Positions 25,453-33,704 of a stretch of DNA of 64,000 nt are shown here, in pieces. This stretch comes from DASWUZ01 sp036401375 (GTDB lineage: Bacteria; Acidobacteriota; Terriglobia; Terriglobales; Acidobacteriaceae): positions 1 to 64,000 of the forward strand of contig DASWVB010000016.1 of NCBI GenBank assembly GCA_036401375.1, read 5' to 3'. A program made the position numbers and the translations under genes. Under the pieces are notes generated by a model that saw only the letters and a list, made by a program, of their open reading frames with translations, did no database searches and was not told where the DNA came from. How positions within the stretch are numbered: position 1 is the first letter of the stretch; the number at the start of each line of letters is the position of its first letter.

Positions 25453-26391
25453 ATGAGCCCAGACGCGAGTCCGAATGCGATCATCGAGTGCGTTCCCAAC
25501 TTCTCAGAGGGCGTCGACGCCGAGAGGGTGCGGACCATCGTAGCGGCCATGCAGGTGGCTGGAGTTTCGCTGCTCGACTGGTCGCTCGACCCGGATCACA
25601 ACCGCTCCGTTGTAACCATCGCCGGCAGCCCGCGCGCCGTCGTCGAGGCCGCCATCCTCGGAGCGGGCAAAGCGGCCTCTCTGATCGACCTGACCCGCCA
25701 GACCGGAGTGCACCCCCGCATCGGCGCCGCTGACGTCATCCCCTTCGTGCCCGTTCGTGCCGTCTCGCTCGAGCAGTGCGTCCTCTACGCGCGCCAGGCA
25801 GCCATCGGTATATGGGACCGCTACGGAGTTCCCTCCTACCTCTATGAAGCGGCAGCCTCGAGGCCCGACCGCGTACTGCTCGAGGACGTCCGGAGGGGTC
25901 AGTTCGAGGGGCTGCGCGAGTCGGTCAAGCGTGAGGCGTCCCGCCGCCCTGACGTCGGCGGTCCCGATCTTCACCCTACCGCTGGCGCCTCAGCCATTGG
26001 CGCTCGGAAGTTCCTCATAGCGTATAACGTGTACCTCGACAGCGAGGATCTGACGACTGCCCGCGCCATAGCGCGCGAGATTCGCGCCTCGGCCGGCGGT
26101 CTCTCCGGCGTAAAAGCAATGGGCGTAGTGGTCCAGGGGCAGGCGCAGATCTCCATGAACATTACCGACTTCCACAGCACCCCCGTCGGCCAGGCGCACG
26201 CCGCCGTCAAGCGTGAGGCCCGCCGGTACAAGGTAGCTCCCGTCCGCGGAGAGTTGATCGGACTCATCCCCGAGGCCGCCTATGAGCAAGAAAGCGAGTG
26301 GGTGCGTCAGTTGGATGGGTTCGATCCGGGAAAGAAGATTTTGGAACGCCGTCTGGAGCAGCCTCTCGAATGGCCCGCGGCAACCGTCTAA
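25453..26391 (+). CDS. ftcD: Glutamate formimidoyltransferase
   Basis: A 312-residue protein beginning IIECVPNFSEG, the signature of formiminotransferase N-terminal domains. DPDHNRSVVTIAG, HPRIGAADVIPFVP and QISMNITDFHSTP follow. It transfers the formimino group of N-formimidoyl-L-glutamate to tetrahydrofolate in histidine degradation. The cyclodeaminase domain of the bifunctional animal enzyme is absent, as usual in bacteria. No other hut genes are nearby. GGTGAG lies before the ATG at 25453; a GTG at 25444 is an alternative. Confidence 0.9.
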   Translation: MSPDASPNAIIECVPNFSEGVDAERVRTIVAAMQVAGVSLLDWSLDPDHNRSVVTIAGSPRAVVEAAILGAGKAASLIDLTRQTGVHPRIGAADVIPFVPVRAVSLEQCVLYARQAAIGIWDRYGVPSYLYEAAASRPDRVLLEDVRRGQFEGLRESVKREASRRPDVGGPDLHPTAGASAIGARKFLIAYNVYLDSEDLTTARAIAREIRASAGGLSGVKAMGVVVQGQAQISMNITDFHSTPVGQAHAAVKREARRYKVAPVRGELIGLIPEAAYEQESEWVRQLDGFDPGKKILERRLEQPLEWPAATV

Positions 26392-26471
26392 GAAGCGCAT
26401 AGAATAGACAGGAATTGAGAGAAAGCACGGCTGCCCGCGATGGCTGGCCTGCCTTTCCAAGGAGTACCTAG

Positions 26472-27434
26472 TTGATTCACTGGAAGCGATTGATGCTACA
26501 AACCGGTACCGCCGCGACTGCCGTTGCGATGGCTCTGCCCATGATGGCGGCACAGCTGGAGGCTGGCGCCCGTTCGGCGATCCCTAAAGACCTGCAGCAG
26601 CTCATTGTGGTTGACTACCGCGCCATGCAGAACTCTTCAGCCGCCATGGACCTCAAGGGCCGCGTGCTGCCCCCCGAGCTCAAGCAGCTTGAGACCGCAC
26701 TGAAGCAGTCCGGCATCAACGACAACCACGATGTTGAAGTGCTCGCCTTCGCTGCGTTCCGCGTGGACGGCGCGCCCGATAGCAACGAGATGGTCGGCGT
26801 CGCTCAGGGCCAGTTCGCCGTCACGGACATAGTTGCCGGCTTCAAAAAGAAAAAGGTCAAGGCTACCGTGCTCCGCACCAATCGTATCTATCCGATGGGC
26901 AGCAGCGGCATGGTCGTCAGCTTCCTCGACCCCTCGACCATGGTCTTCGGCGAGCTGGATGCCGTACGCCGCGCACTCAATGCACGCGACGGGGTCGCCC
27001 AGAGCATGCTCAACAACAACACCATGCTTGACCTCATGCAGGGAGTCGACACCGAGCCGCTCTGGAGCATCCTCGACCAGAAGGGAACTCAGACCATGAT
27101 GAGCAGCGTGCTCGGAGCGGCATCGCAGATCACCGACTACGACACCGTCAAAAAGCGCCTGCTCAGCTCCCGCTACACCATGAACTTCCAGAACGGCGTC
27201 AAGTTCAACCTGGACGTGATCACTCCCGACACTTTCACGGCCGCCACCATGTCTTCGCTGATGAACGCCGCCGCGCTCTACGAGAAAATGAGCGGGTCGA
27301 CCTCCGAGAAGCAGGCCATTCAGAGCACCACGATCAGCTCCAACACGGGCACGCTTGAGGTGCGCTTCTCTGCCTCCGACAACGACTTCGCCAGCCTCTT
27401 ACAGTCGCCTCTCTTCCAGACTGTGGTTCGATAG
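26472..27434 (+). CDS. Exported hypothetical protein of acidobacterial type
   Basis: A 320-residue protein that begins with TTG; AAGGAG lies just upstream. A short basic start and hydrophobic stretch (LQTGTAATAVAMALPMMAA) make a signal peptide, so the protein is periplasmic. I recognise no named domain. The body alternates helices and strands, with LQQLIVVDYRAMQNSSAAMD, a MVSFLDPSTMVFGELDAVRR segment and a Ser/Thr-rich C-terminus. I believe similar proteins occur in other subdivision 1 acidobacteria, but cannot verify this here. Confidence 0.8.
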   Translation: MIHWKRLMLQTGTAATAVAMALPMMAAQLEAGARSAIPKDLQQLIVVDYRAMQNSSAAMDLKGRVLPPELKQLETALKQSGINDNHDVEVLAFAAFRVDGAPDSNEMVGVAQGQFAVTDIVAGFKKKKVKATVLRTNRIYPMGSSGMVVSFLDPSTMVFGELDAVRRALNARDGVAQSMLNNNTMLDLMQGVDTEPLWSILDQKGTQTMMSSVLGAASQITDYDTVKKRLLSSRYTMNFQNGVKFNLDVITPDTFTAATMSSLMNAAALYEKMSGSTSEKQAIQSTTISSNTGTLEVRFSASDNDFASLLQSPLFQTVVR

Positions 27435-27446
27435 AGTTTTTTGAAG

Positions 27447-27905
27447 ATGGCGGAGCAGGCCTTTCATCTCGCCTAGGTCAACGTAAGCCGCCTCAAAGCC
27501 CCCATTGACGACCCGCGCATCGCCGAATTCGTGCAGGGACTTGCGCCGATCAACGCGCTCGCAGATTAGAGCCCCGGCCTTGTATAGAGGCTGCAACTTC
27601 GGCCGGAAATGCAACGGCCATACCGTACCAAGAAGATCCGCTCGTCATCGTGAACATGAGCGTCTGGACCTCTCCGGAGGCGCTCCGCGACTACACATAC
27701 AACTCCAACCACGTCGAGGTTCTCAGAAGAGAAGCCAGTGGTTCGAGAAATCGACGAAGGCGCCATACTGTCTCTGGTAAATTCCAGCCGGGCACCTGCC
27801 GACGGTCAGCGAAGGGCAGGAGCGTCTAGCGAAGTAGGACCAGAACGGCGCAACCCAAGAAGCCTTCTGGTTCAGCCAGCTCTTTCCACCGCCTGCCCCC
27901 TGTAA
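27447..27905 (+). pseudogene. Decayed DUF3291 (antibiotic-biosynthesis-monooxygenase-like) gene
   Basis: Reading from the ATG at 27447 gives a DUF3291-like protein broken by stops: MAEQAFHLA, stop, VNVSRLKAPIDDPRIAEF, then PINALAD, stop, SPGLV, stop, RLQ. It continues in a second frame from about 27608 (NATAIPYQEDPLVIVNMSVW, EALRDYTYNSNHVEVLRR) and a third from about 27731 (SQWFEKSTKAPYCLW, stop, IPAGHLPTVSEGQERLAK, stop, DQNGATQEAFWFSQLFPP). All expected family blocks are present in order over a normal length of about 150 codons, so this is recent decay rather than chance. Four of the five in-frame stops are TAG. Confidence 0.85.
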
Positions 27906-27914
27906 CCGCCTTAG

Positions 27915-30353
27915 TCACTCCATGCGCAAAGCCTCGTTAGGCTCCGTGTTTGCTGCCCGGAGTGCCGGCCACCACGCCGACAGAATGCCCGTAAGCAGCA
28001 GCACGCCGCACATCGCCGCTATAGTGGCCGGGTCCCGCGGCGCGACCCCAAACAGCAGACTCCGCAGCACGTTTGAGATACCGAGCGAGATCAGAACACC
28101 AAGGCTGATTCCGCCGCCGACAAGCAGACCTGCCTCGCGCAGCACCATCCGCACGATATCCCCATGCTGGGCCCCGAGTGCCAGCCGAACGCCAATCTCC
28201 TTCGTCCTGCGCACCACGGTGTAGGACATCACAGCGTAGAGCCCGGCCGCACCCAGCAGCAGCGAGATCAGGCCGAAACCGCAGGTGAGCAGCATGCTGA
28301 AGCGCTGCTGCGCGACCGACGCGCTGACGACATCCGCCATCGGCTCAACGCTCAGCAGCGGCACATGCGCTGTCTGCAGGAAGACAGAACGGATCGGCGC
28401 CACCGCATCGGCAGAGCGCGTGCGCACGACCCAGCTGGACCCAAAAAATCCGTTGCCCATCTTTGTAATGGTGTCGGGAATCTGCGCCTTCGGCAGATAG
28501 AGGATTGCGGGAGCAGGCTGATCCAGCCCCTTGTTCAGCGTGTCCCCCACGACTCCTACGATCACCCGCGGAGGATCCTCAAACCCAGGTCCCATGGCTG
28601 CCCCGATGCGGATCTGCTGGCCGAGCGCACTCTGCCCTTTGAAGTAGCTGCGCGCAAACTGCTGGTTGACGATTAGTACAGGCAATGATCCGGCCATGTC
28701 AGAGGCAGCGAAGCTGCGACCAGACGCCACGGGGATGCTCAGCGCGTCGAAGTAGTCCGAGGTTATGGGCATGTAGGATTCATCTCCGCCCGATCCGGGC
28801 TGGCTCGGCTTGCGACCCATGATATCGAAGGGTAGATCGAGCATGAGCTGGGTAGGCAGGTCAAACACGGAGGCGGCCGACTCCACACCCGGTATCGATT
28901 CCACGCGCCCCTTCAGCTCTTCTTCGAGGCGCGCGAGACTTGCGGTCGTCGCGCTCTGGTCTGCGCTATATGTCGTCTTGAAGGTCAGCACATTCCCGGT
29001 GCGAAAGCCGGCCTCGGCATGGCTCAGCCTCCAGAAGCTGTTAAGCAGCAGAGCGGCCGCTACTACAAGTACGAGCGAAATCGCGACCTCTCCCACCACC
29101 AGGAATTTCTGGGCCCAGTTGCGGCCTCCGGCAATCTGGTTCGAGTTCTGTCGCAGGGTCTCCGCCAGTTGCGTGCGCCGGCTCTCGAAGATCGGCACCA
29201 CCGTAAACAGCAGAGCACAGCCCGCGGTAAGCGCCAGCGAGAAAGCGATCGCCGAACCGCCCATGTGCAGCGAAGTAAAATCCGGCAGCTCGATTGGACT
29301 GATGCGCAGCAGCGCCGGTGCCGCCAGAGTTGCGAAGACGACACCCAGTCCGGCTCCCACCACGCACAGCAGCGCGTTCTCGACGAGCAGCTGACGCAGG
29401 ATGCGCCACTCCGTCGCGCCTAGAGCCGCGCGCAGGCCCATCTCGCGGCGGCGTCCGATCGACACCGTCAGCAGCAGGCTCAGGATGTTTGCCGACACGA
29501 TCAGAAGCACCAGAGCCACAGCTCCCATCAACATCTGGAGCGCTGGCCGTATCTGTCCGGTAAGAGAGTCGTGGAAGTCCAGCACGCGGATGCCCTCGTG
29601 GTCGTTCCAGAGGGCGGGATAGGTGTTCTTTAACCGCAGCAGCACATTCTCGAAATCTGCCTGTGCCTGGGCCCGCGTAACTCCGGGACGGAGACGCCCA
29701 ACGATGTTGTAGGCGTTGCTCCGGTCGTCGCCTCGCTCCGCGATGGGCAGCGGCGTCCAGAGGTCGACCTTCGCGTCCGTATGCAGAGCCTCGCCGGCCA
29801 CACCCACTACCGTGAAGCGCTGGTTCCCGAGCGTGATCGGCCGTCCCAGTATTTCCGGATCGGATTGGAAGCGGTCGCGCCACGTCTCATAGCTGAGCAC
29901 CGCTACTCCGGGACTGTTGGCCACCATGTCCGCCGCGGTAAAGCATCGGCCCATGCGCGGGTCTATCCCCAGCACATGGAAAAAGCTCGCAGTAACGCGA
30001 AGGTCCTTGAGCGGGACCGCCTGCTCGCCCCGTACAAGGGTTACGTTCCCCGGGATGTAGTCATAAGCCGCGAGCGATTCCAGGCTTTGCGCACTTCGGG
30101 CGAAAAACAGCGCCTTGGTACCGGAGTAGGCAGCCGCCAACGTGCCGTCAGGGTAAAAGCGTTCAATCCTAACGAGCTGCTCCGGCTGAGGGAAGGGAAG
30201 CGGCCGCAGCAGCACGCCGTAGACGATCAGGAACACGGTAAGGTTTGCGCCTATGCCCAGTGCCAGGGTGAGCACCGTCGTGGCGGTGAAGGCGGGCCTC
30301 GCGCGCCATTGCCGGAAGGAGAAGCGCAGATCCTGATAGGCGTGTTTCAACAC
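27915..30353 (-). CDS. ADOP-type orphan MacB/FtsX permease
   Basis: An 812-residue permease of the acidobacterial duplicated orphan permease kind. N-terminal LKHAYQDLRFSFRQWRARPAF precedes a first membrane helix and a MacB-like periplasmic domain with the conserved RPLPFPQPEQLV. A three-helix FtsX module follows (LMGAVALVLLIVSANILSLL, GRRREMGLRAALGATEWRI), then a second periplasmic domain and a second FtsX module (RRTKEIGVRLALGAQHGDI). No ATPase is adjacent, which is why they are called orphan. Transport substrate unknown. The gene ends ten bases after the decayed DUF3291 gene in convergent orientation. Confidence 0.93.
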   Translation of the reverse strand: MLKHAYQDLRFSFRQWRARPAFTATTVLTLALGIGANLTVFLIVYGVLLRPLPFPQPEQLVRIERFYPDGTLAAAYSGTKALFFARSAQSLESLAAYDYIPGNVTLVRGEQAVPLKDLRVTASFFHVLGIDPRMGRCFTAADMVANSPGVAVLSYETWRDRFQSDPEILGRPITLGNQRFTVVGVAGEALHTDAKVDLWTPLPIAERGDDRSNAYNIVGRLRPGVTRAQAQADFENVLLRLKNTYPALWNDHEGIRVLDFHDSLTGQIRPALQMLMGAVALVLLIVSANILSLLLTVSIGRRREMGLRAALGATEWRILRQLLVENALLCVVGAGLGVVFATLAAPALLRISPIELPDFTSLHMGGSAIAFSLALTAGCALLFTVVPIFESRRTQLAETLRQNSNQIAGGRNWAQKFLVVGEVAISLVLVVAAALLLNSFWRLSHAEAGFRTGNVLTFKTTYSADQSATTASLARLEEELKGRVESIPGVESAASVFDLPTQLMLDLPFDIMGRKPSQPGSGGDESYMPITSDYFDALSIPVASGRSFAASDMAGSLPVLIVNQQFARSYFKGQSALGQQIRIGAAMGPGFEDPPRVIVGVVGDTLNKGLDQPAPAILYLPKAQIPDTITKMGNGFFGSSWVVRTRSADAVAPIRSVFLQTAHVPLLSVEPMADVVSASVAQQRFSMLLTCGFGLISLLLGAAGLYAVMSYTVVRRTKEIGVRLALGAQHGDIVRMVLREAGLLVGGGISLGVLISLGISNVLRSLLFGVAPRDPATIAAMCGVLLLTGILSAWWPALRAANTEPNEALRME

Positions 30354-30547
30354 AGAGTATACCCCTTAATTACAGCCGCCCTGAGAGCTAGGCGCGACGC
30401 TCTACGGGTGTAGAGCAAGTGGGTCGCCATACCTGGACCGCAATTTCCGCCCTATATAGCAGGAAAGCATCAGCCCTAAGCGGGGTTGCGCCCACTTGCC
30501 GTCCGATCTCAGCAGCGTGTTGTCCAGTAGCGGACGGTCAGGGCAAA

Positions 30548-30916
30548 CTACTGCGGAGTCTTCAGGTCAGGAGCCCAGTCCACGTGACCCGCATCGTCAA
30601 CGGTGATGTGCAGAGAGCCTTCCTGTCCCTCATCGAGTTCAGGACCGCTGAAGCTGTGAGTCTTGCCCGATACATCTTCAAAGGAGAGCTTTACACTGCC
30701 TGATCCGAGTATTTTGAACCGGTAGTGGTACGAGGAATTTGCAGCAACCGTACTGGTGCCGAATCCCGCGCTCGGATAGTCGATCTCGACGTTATGCAGC
30801 GGATGCGAGCTGCGGTTATCGAGTGTGGCCTCGACAAAGCGCGAGTGGCAGCCGGCTACCTCCGCGATCAGGGCAATCGCAAACGCAGGTAAAACCCATC
30901 GCGCCGTTCGTCTCAT
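30548..30916 (-). CDS. Small lipoprotein, unknown function
   Basis: A 122-residue protein with signal peptide and lipobox (AIALIAEVAGC). The mature part (FVEATLDNRSSHPLHNVEID, YPSAGFGTSTVAANSSYHYR) resembles a single immunoglobulin-like beta sandwich. It lies 44 bases downstream of the receiver-PAS gene and is probably co-transcribed with it and lpxD. No function is assigned. Confidence 0.78.
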   Translation of the reverse strand: MRRTARWVLPAFAIALIAEVAGCHSRFVEATLDNRSSHPLHNVEIDYPSAGFGTSTVAANSSYHYRFKILGSGSVKLSFEDVSGKTHSFSGPELDEGQEGSLHITVDDAGHVDWAPDLKTPQ

Positions 30917-30960
30917 CGTTGCGATCTCGAGCAGGTGGCTCCCCTCATCTGTGAGAAGCC

Positions 30961-31794
30961 CTAAACAACGGGCTTCCGCTCAAGGATACGCGCCGTCAAC
31001 ACCACGCCCGTCTGATTGCTGTGCAGCGTGATCGGGAAGGCCAGCACGTTCCATACCCACTCCTCACCCTTCCGCGGCAGGTTCAACAGGCCGCGGTAAG
31101 TCCGGTCGATGTAGGTTTCGCGGTCCCGCGCAACCGTATGCAGGATGTCACGCCAGTCGCCCGCCAGCTCCGGCATCTCGTCGAACATGTTGCGGCCGAC
31201 AAACCACTCCCTGGGGCGCTCGAGCAGCCGCGCACACGCCTCGTTGACGTACTGCCAGTCGCCCTCGCCGTTCAGTATCTCCATCACTACGTCCTCGCCC
31301 ATCGCCATGTTGATACGCGAGTAGTAGAAGTCGCGAGCGTCCACTACCACCGGGCTGCCGCGCCGCTTGGCCTCAAAGGAACGCAAAGCGCTTAGCAGGT
31401 CGTCGATCGAACTGTAGCCCTTCAGCAGGTGCATATCCTCAACCCCGCCAAATCGCCGCTCCAGGGTAGCCGAGAGGATGATGATCGGAACCTCTGGCCG
31501 CCGCCTCCGCAGATCAGCCCCTACTTCGGTGCCAAACTGGCCCGCGCCAAGATGGTAGTCGAGCACCGCGATGTCGATCTGATCGAGCAGCTGCTCCGCC
31601 TCTTCAACGGTGCTGGCCGTCTCCGTCAGGTAGCCGTGCTTGCGTAGAATCGTCGAACGCAGCAGCAGGTTCTCGGGGTGATCGTCGAGCAGCAGCACCC
31701 GGATCGGGGCTGGCCCCTCGCTGCCGCCCTGCACAACTTCATAGCCTCCAGTCAATACCTGGAGCTCCAGATCATCGTCTCTCTCATCTGACAT
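30961..31794 (-). CDS. Receiver-PAS protein without an output domain
   Basis: A 277-residue protein. After a 40-residue acidic lead, a receiver domain reads IRVLLLDDHPENLLLRSTIL, with phospho-acceptor Asp in AVLDYHLG, Ser in IIILSAT and Lys in LLKGYS. A PAS domain (about 165-275) follows: INMAMGEDVVMEILNGEGDWQYVNEACARLL and YRGLLNLPRKGEEWVWNVLAF. No DNA-binding or enzymatic output is present, so it probably works by protein interaction, for instance passing a signal to a separate kinase. The start at 31794 (MSDERDDD) is preferred over an in-frame one at 31830. It is 51 bases downstream of lpxD. Confidence 0.82.
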   Translation of the reverse strand: MSDERDDDLELQVLTGGYEVVQGGSEGPAPIRVLLLDDHPENLLLRSTILRKHGYLTETASTVEEAEQLLDQIDIAVLDYHLGAGQFGTEVGADLRRRRPEVPIIILSATLERRFGGVEDMHLLKGYSSIDDLLSALRSFEAKRRGSPVVVDARDFYYSRINMAMGEDVVMEILNGEGDWQYVNEACARLLERPREWFVGRNMFDEMPELAGDWRDILHTVARDRETYIDRTYRGLLNLPRKGEEWVWNVLAFPITLHSNQTGVVLTARILERKPVV

Positions 31795-31845
31795 GCTCAA
31801 CCTGAGATGCGTTCTTGAGGGTGGTCGCACGGCACGACGCCCGGC

Positions 31846-32856
31846 CTACTCTTCACCAGCACCTCGCCGGTTCCGTTGCAACTCGCGAATCAACTCCGGA
31901 AGCCGCCGGAAGATGGCTGAGGACTTGCCCCACTGGCGGCTGTCGATGGCCGGAGTGCCGCCAAGCACGCTGCCGGGGGCGACATCCCGGTGCACGCCGG
32001 CCTGTGCCATAGCCACTGCGCCGTCCCCGATCTGGCAGTGCCCGGCCACCCCGACCTGCCCCGCCAGAATGACTCTCTTGCCCACGTGAGTGGATCCCGC
32101 TAGCCCAACCTGTGCACACAGCAGGGTGTCCTCTCCGACCGAGGAGCCGTGGCCGACCTGCACCAGGTTGTCGATCTTCGCCCCGCGCTCCACCCGCGTC
32201 TCGCCCACACTCGCGCGATCGATGCAGGCGTTCGACTGGACCTCGACGTCATCCCCAAGCACTACCGGACCTGACTGCGGAATCTTGTGCCATCGTCCGG
32301 TATCATCCTTCGCGAATCCGAAGCCGTCCGCCCCAACAACTACCCCATTCTGCAGCAGGACATTATCCCCAACCCGGCAGGATTCCCGCACCACCGCGTG
32401 AGCATGGGCGAAGAACCCATTGCCGATCCTGCAGTGGGGGTAGATCACAACGTGAGGCATCAGGGTAGCGCGATCTCCGATCACAACATCGGCCGCAACC
32501 ACAACGAAGGCGCCAATGTGGGCGTCCTTGCCAATCCTGGCAGTCGCATCGATCACAGCCGATGGATGGATACCTGGAGCGTACGCGGGCGGCTGATAGA
32601 AGACACCGATGGCCCGCGCGAAGGCGAGGTAAGGATTCACCGTCCTTAAGGTCGCAGTCTCCAGGACGGGGAAGTCTTCGGTGACCAGGATTGCACTCGC
32701 CCTCGTCGTACGACTCTGCGGCGCATACTTCGGATTGGCGATGAAGGTGACCTGCCCTGGCCTGGCGTCCTCGATCCCGGCGACCCCGGTTATCTCAAGG
32801 CCTCCATCCCCATCGAGCCTCGCACCTAAAGCCTGAGCAAGTTCCGCTAACCGCAT
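31846..32856 (-). CDS. lpxD: UDP-3-O-(3-hydroxyacyl)glucosamine N-acyltransferase LpxD
   Basis: A 336-residue lipid A biosynthesis enzyme that adds the second 3-hydroxyacyl chain to UDP-3-O-acyl-glucosamine. The N-terminal uridine-binding domain (LAQALGARLDGDGGLEITGV, DARPGQVTFIANPKY) is followed by a left-handed hexapeptide-repeat helix. The catalytic His lies in LVQVGHGSSVGED, with C-terminal GTPAIDSRQWGKSSAIFRRL. It shows the cell makes LPS. No lpxA, fabZ or lpxB neighbours, unlike the proteobacterial cluster. The ATG at 32856 is used; a TTG precedes it. Confidence 0.95.
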   Translation of the reverse strand: MRLAELAQALGARLDGDGGLEITGVAGIEDARPGQVTFIANPKYAPQSRTTRASAILVTEDFPVLETATLRTVNPYLAFARAIGVFYQPPAYAPGIHPSAVIDATARIGKDAHIGAFVVVAADVVIGDRATLMPHVVIYPHCRIGNGFFAHAHAVVRESCRVGDNVLLQNGVVVGADGFGFAKDDTGRWHKIPQSGPVVLGDDVEVQSNACIDRASVGETRVERGAKIDNLVQVGHGSSVGEDTLLCAQVGLAGSTHVGKRVILAGQVGVAGHCQIGDGAVAMAQAGVHRDVAPGSVLGGTPAIDSRQWGKSSAIFRRLPELIRELQRNRRGAGEE

Positions 32857-32955
32857 CAAAGCGATTGTACTAGCAGCCCAATGAGAGGTGAGCTGCCACG
32901 TTGCCTCGTCGAAACAATATACCGCGGGAAATCGCTCTGCTGCCTGACTAAAGGC

Positions 32956-33504
32956 CTACGGGAAGAGGCTCTCCTGAGAGGAGTGCTCACCTGCGGAGCT
33001 TCCGGTCGCCTCCGCCTTCCGCTTCGCTGCAGGTGCAATAACCGTCACCACCTCAAGCTCGCGGATCGAGCTTCTGGGCAGAAATATGCGTTGCGTGTTC
33101 GAACGTACGTCCGGTGGAGTGAGGAACAGCCCCGCGCCCGCGACCAGGCTGAGGTCGTTGCTGGCCAACCCTTCTATCAAGTCACCATCGATCAGCCGCA
33201 GCCGGAGCCATACTCCAGCGCTCCTTGGGCGGCCTGCGAACGTCTTCTTCATCAGCCGCTCAGGATTTTCGATCTCCCCGGAGTTGAAATCGCGGATGAA
33301 GCAGACCCACTTCACCTCCACTAAAGGCATAGCGAGCACCTTGCCGGCGAGGTCAAGCATTTGGAGTAGTCCGTCGTCGCCAAGCGCCGCCGCCGCCAGG
33401 TAGCCCGGCAGCCACTCAGAGGAGTGCTTTCGTACAATCACTTTCTTATGGCTGCTCGACATGGCTGATGATGAGTTGGCGGGCGTCGAAGGACGCCTGC
33501 TCAT
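32956..33504 (-). CDS. Conserved hypothetical protein, small barrel-like repeats
   Basis: A 182-residue protein if started at 33504, where GAGGG lies 7 bases upstream; the open frame extends to 33594. Two segments look like small beta-barrel modules that measure out a VxVR-GYL pattern: KKVIVRKHSSEWLPGYL near the start and VWLRLRLIDGDLIEGLASND further on, followed by RIFLPRSSIRELEVV. The tail is low-complexity. I do not recognise a named family with confidence, and suggest no function. Confidence 0.68.
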   Translation of the reverse strand: MSRRPSTPANSSSAMSSSHKKVIVRKHSSEWLPGYLAAAALGDDGLLQMLDLAGKVLAMPLVEVKWVCFIRDFNSGEIENPERLMKKTFAGRPRSAGVWLRLRLIDGDLIEGLASNDLSLVAGAGLFLTPPDVRSNTQRIFLPRSSIRELEVVTVIAPAAKRKAEATGSSAGEHSSQESLFP

Positions 33505-33704
33505 CTTAGGCCCTCGGCGCCCGGCAGGGGAACCAGGAACAGCGGCTGCGAGTCCGAAACGCAGCGAATACAGTGCAAAATGGTAGCCAACCACTCCACC
33601 GTGTGATACGTTAATGCTTTGTGGTTAACGCCCGTACGTTCCTAACTTGTTCAAAAGACGCAGTTTACCTGCGATAGGACGGCGGTTGGAGTCGTTCGAA
33701 GCGC

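Noticed and set aside
29041..29883. 280-codon minus-strand frame inside the ADOP permease gene
   Set aside because: Second frame of the same strand as the permease with Arg/Gly-rich shadow composition.
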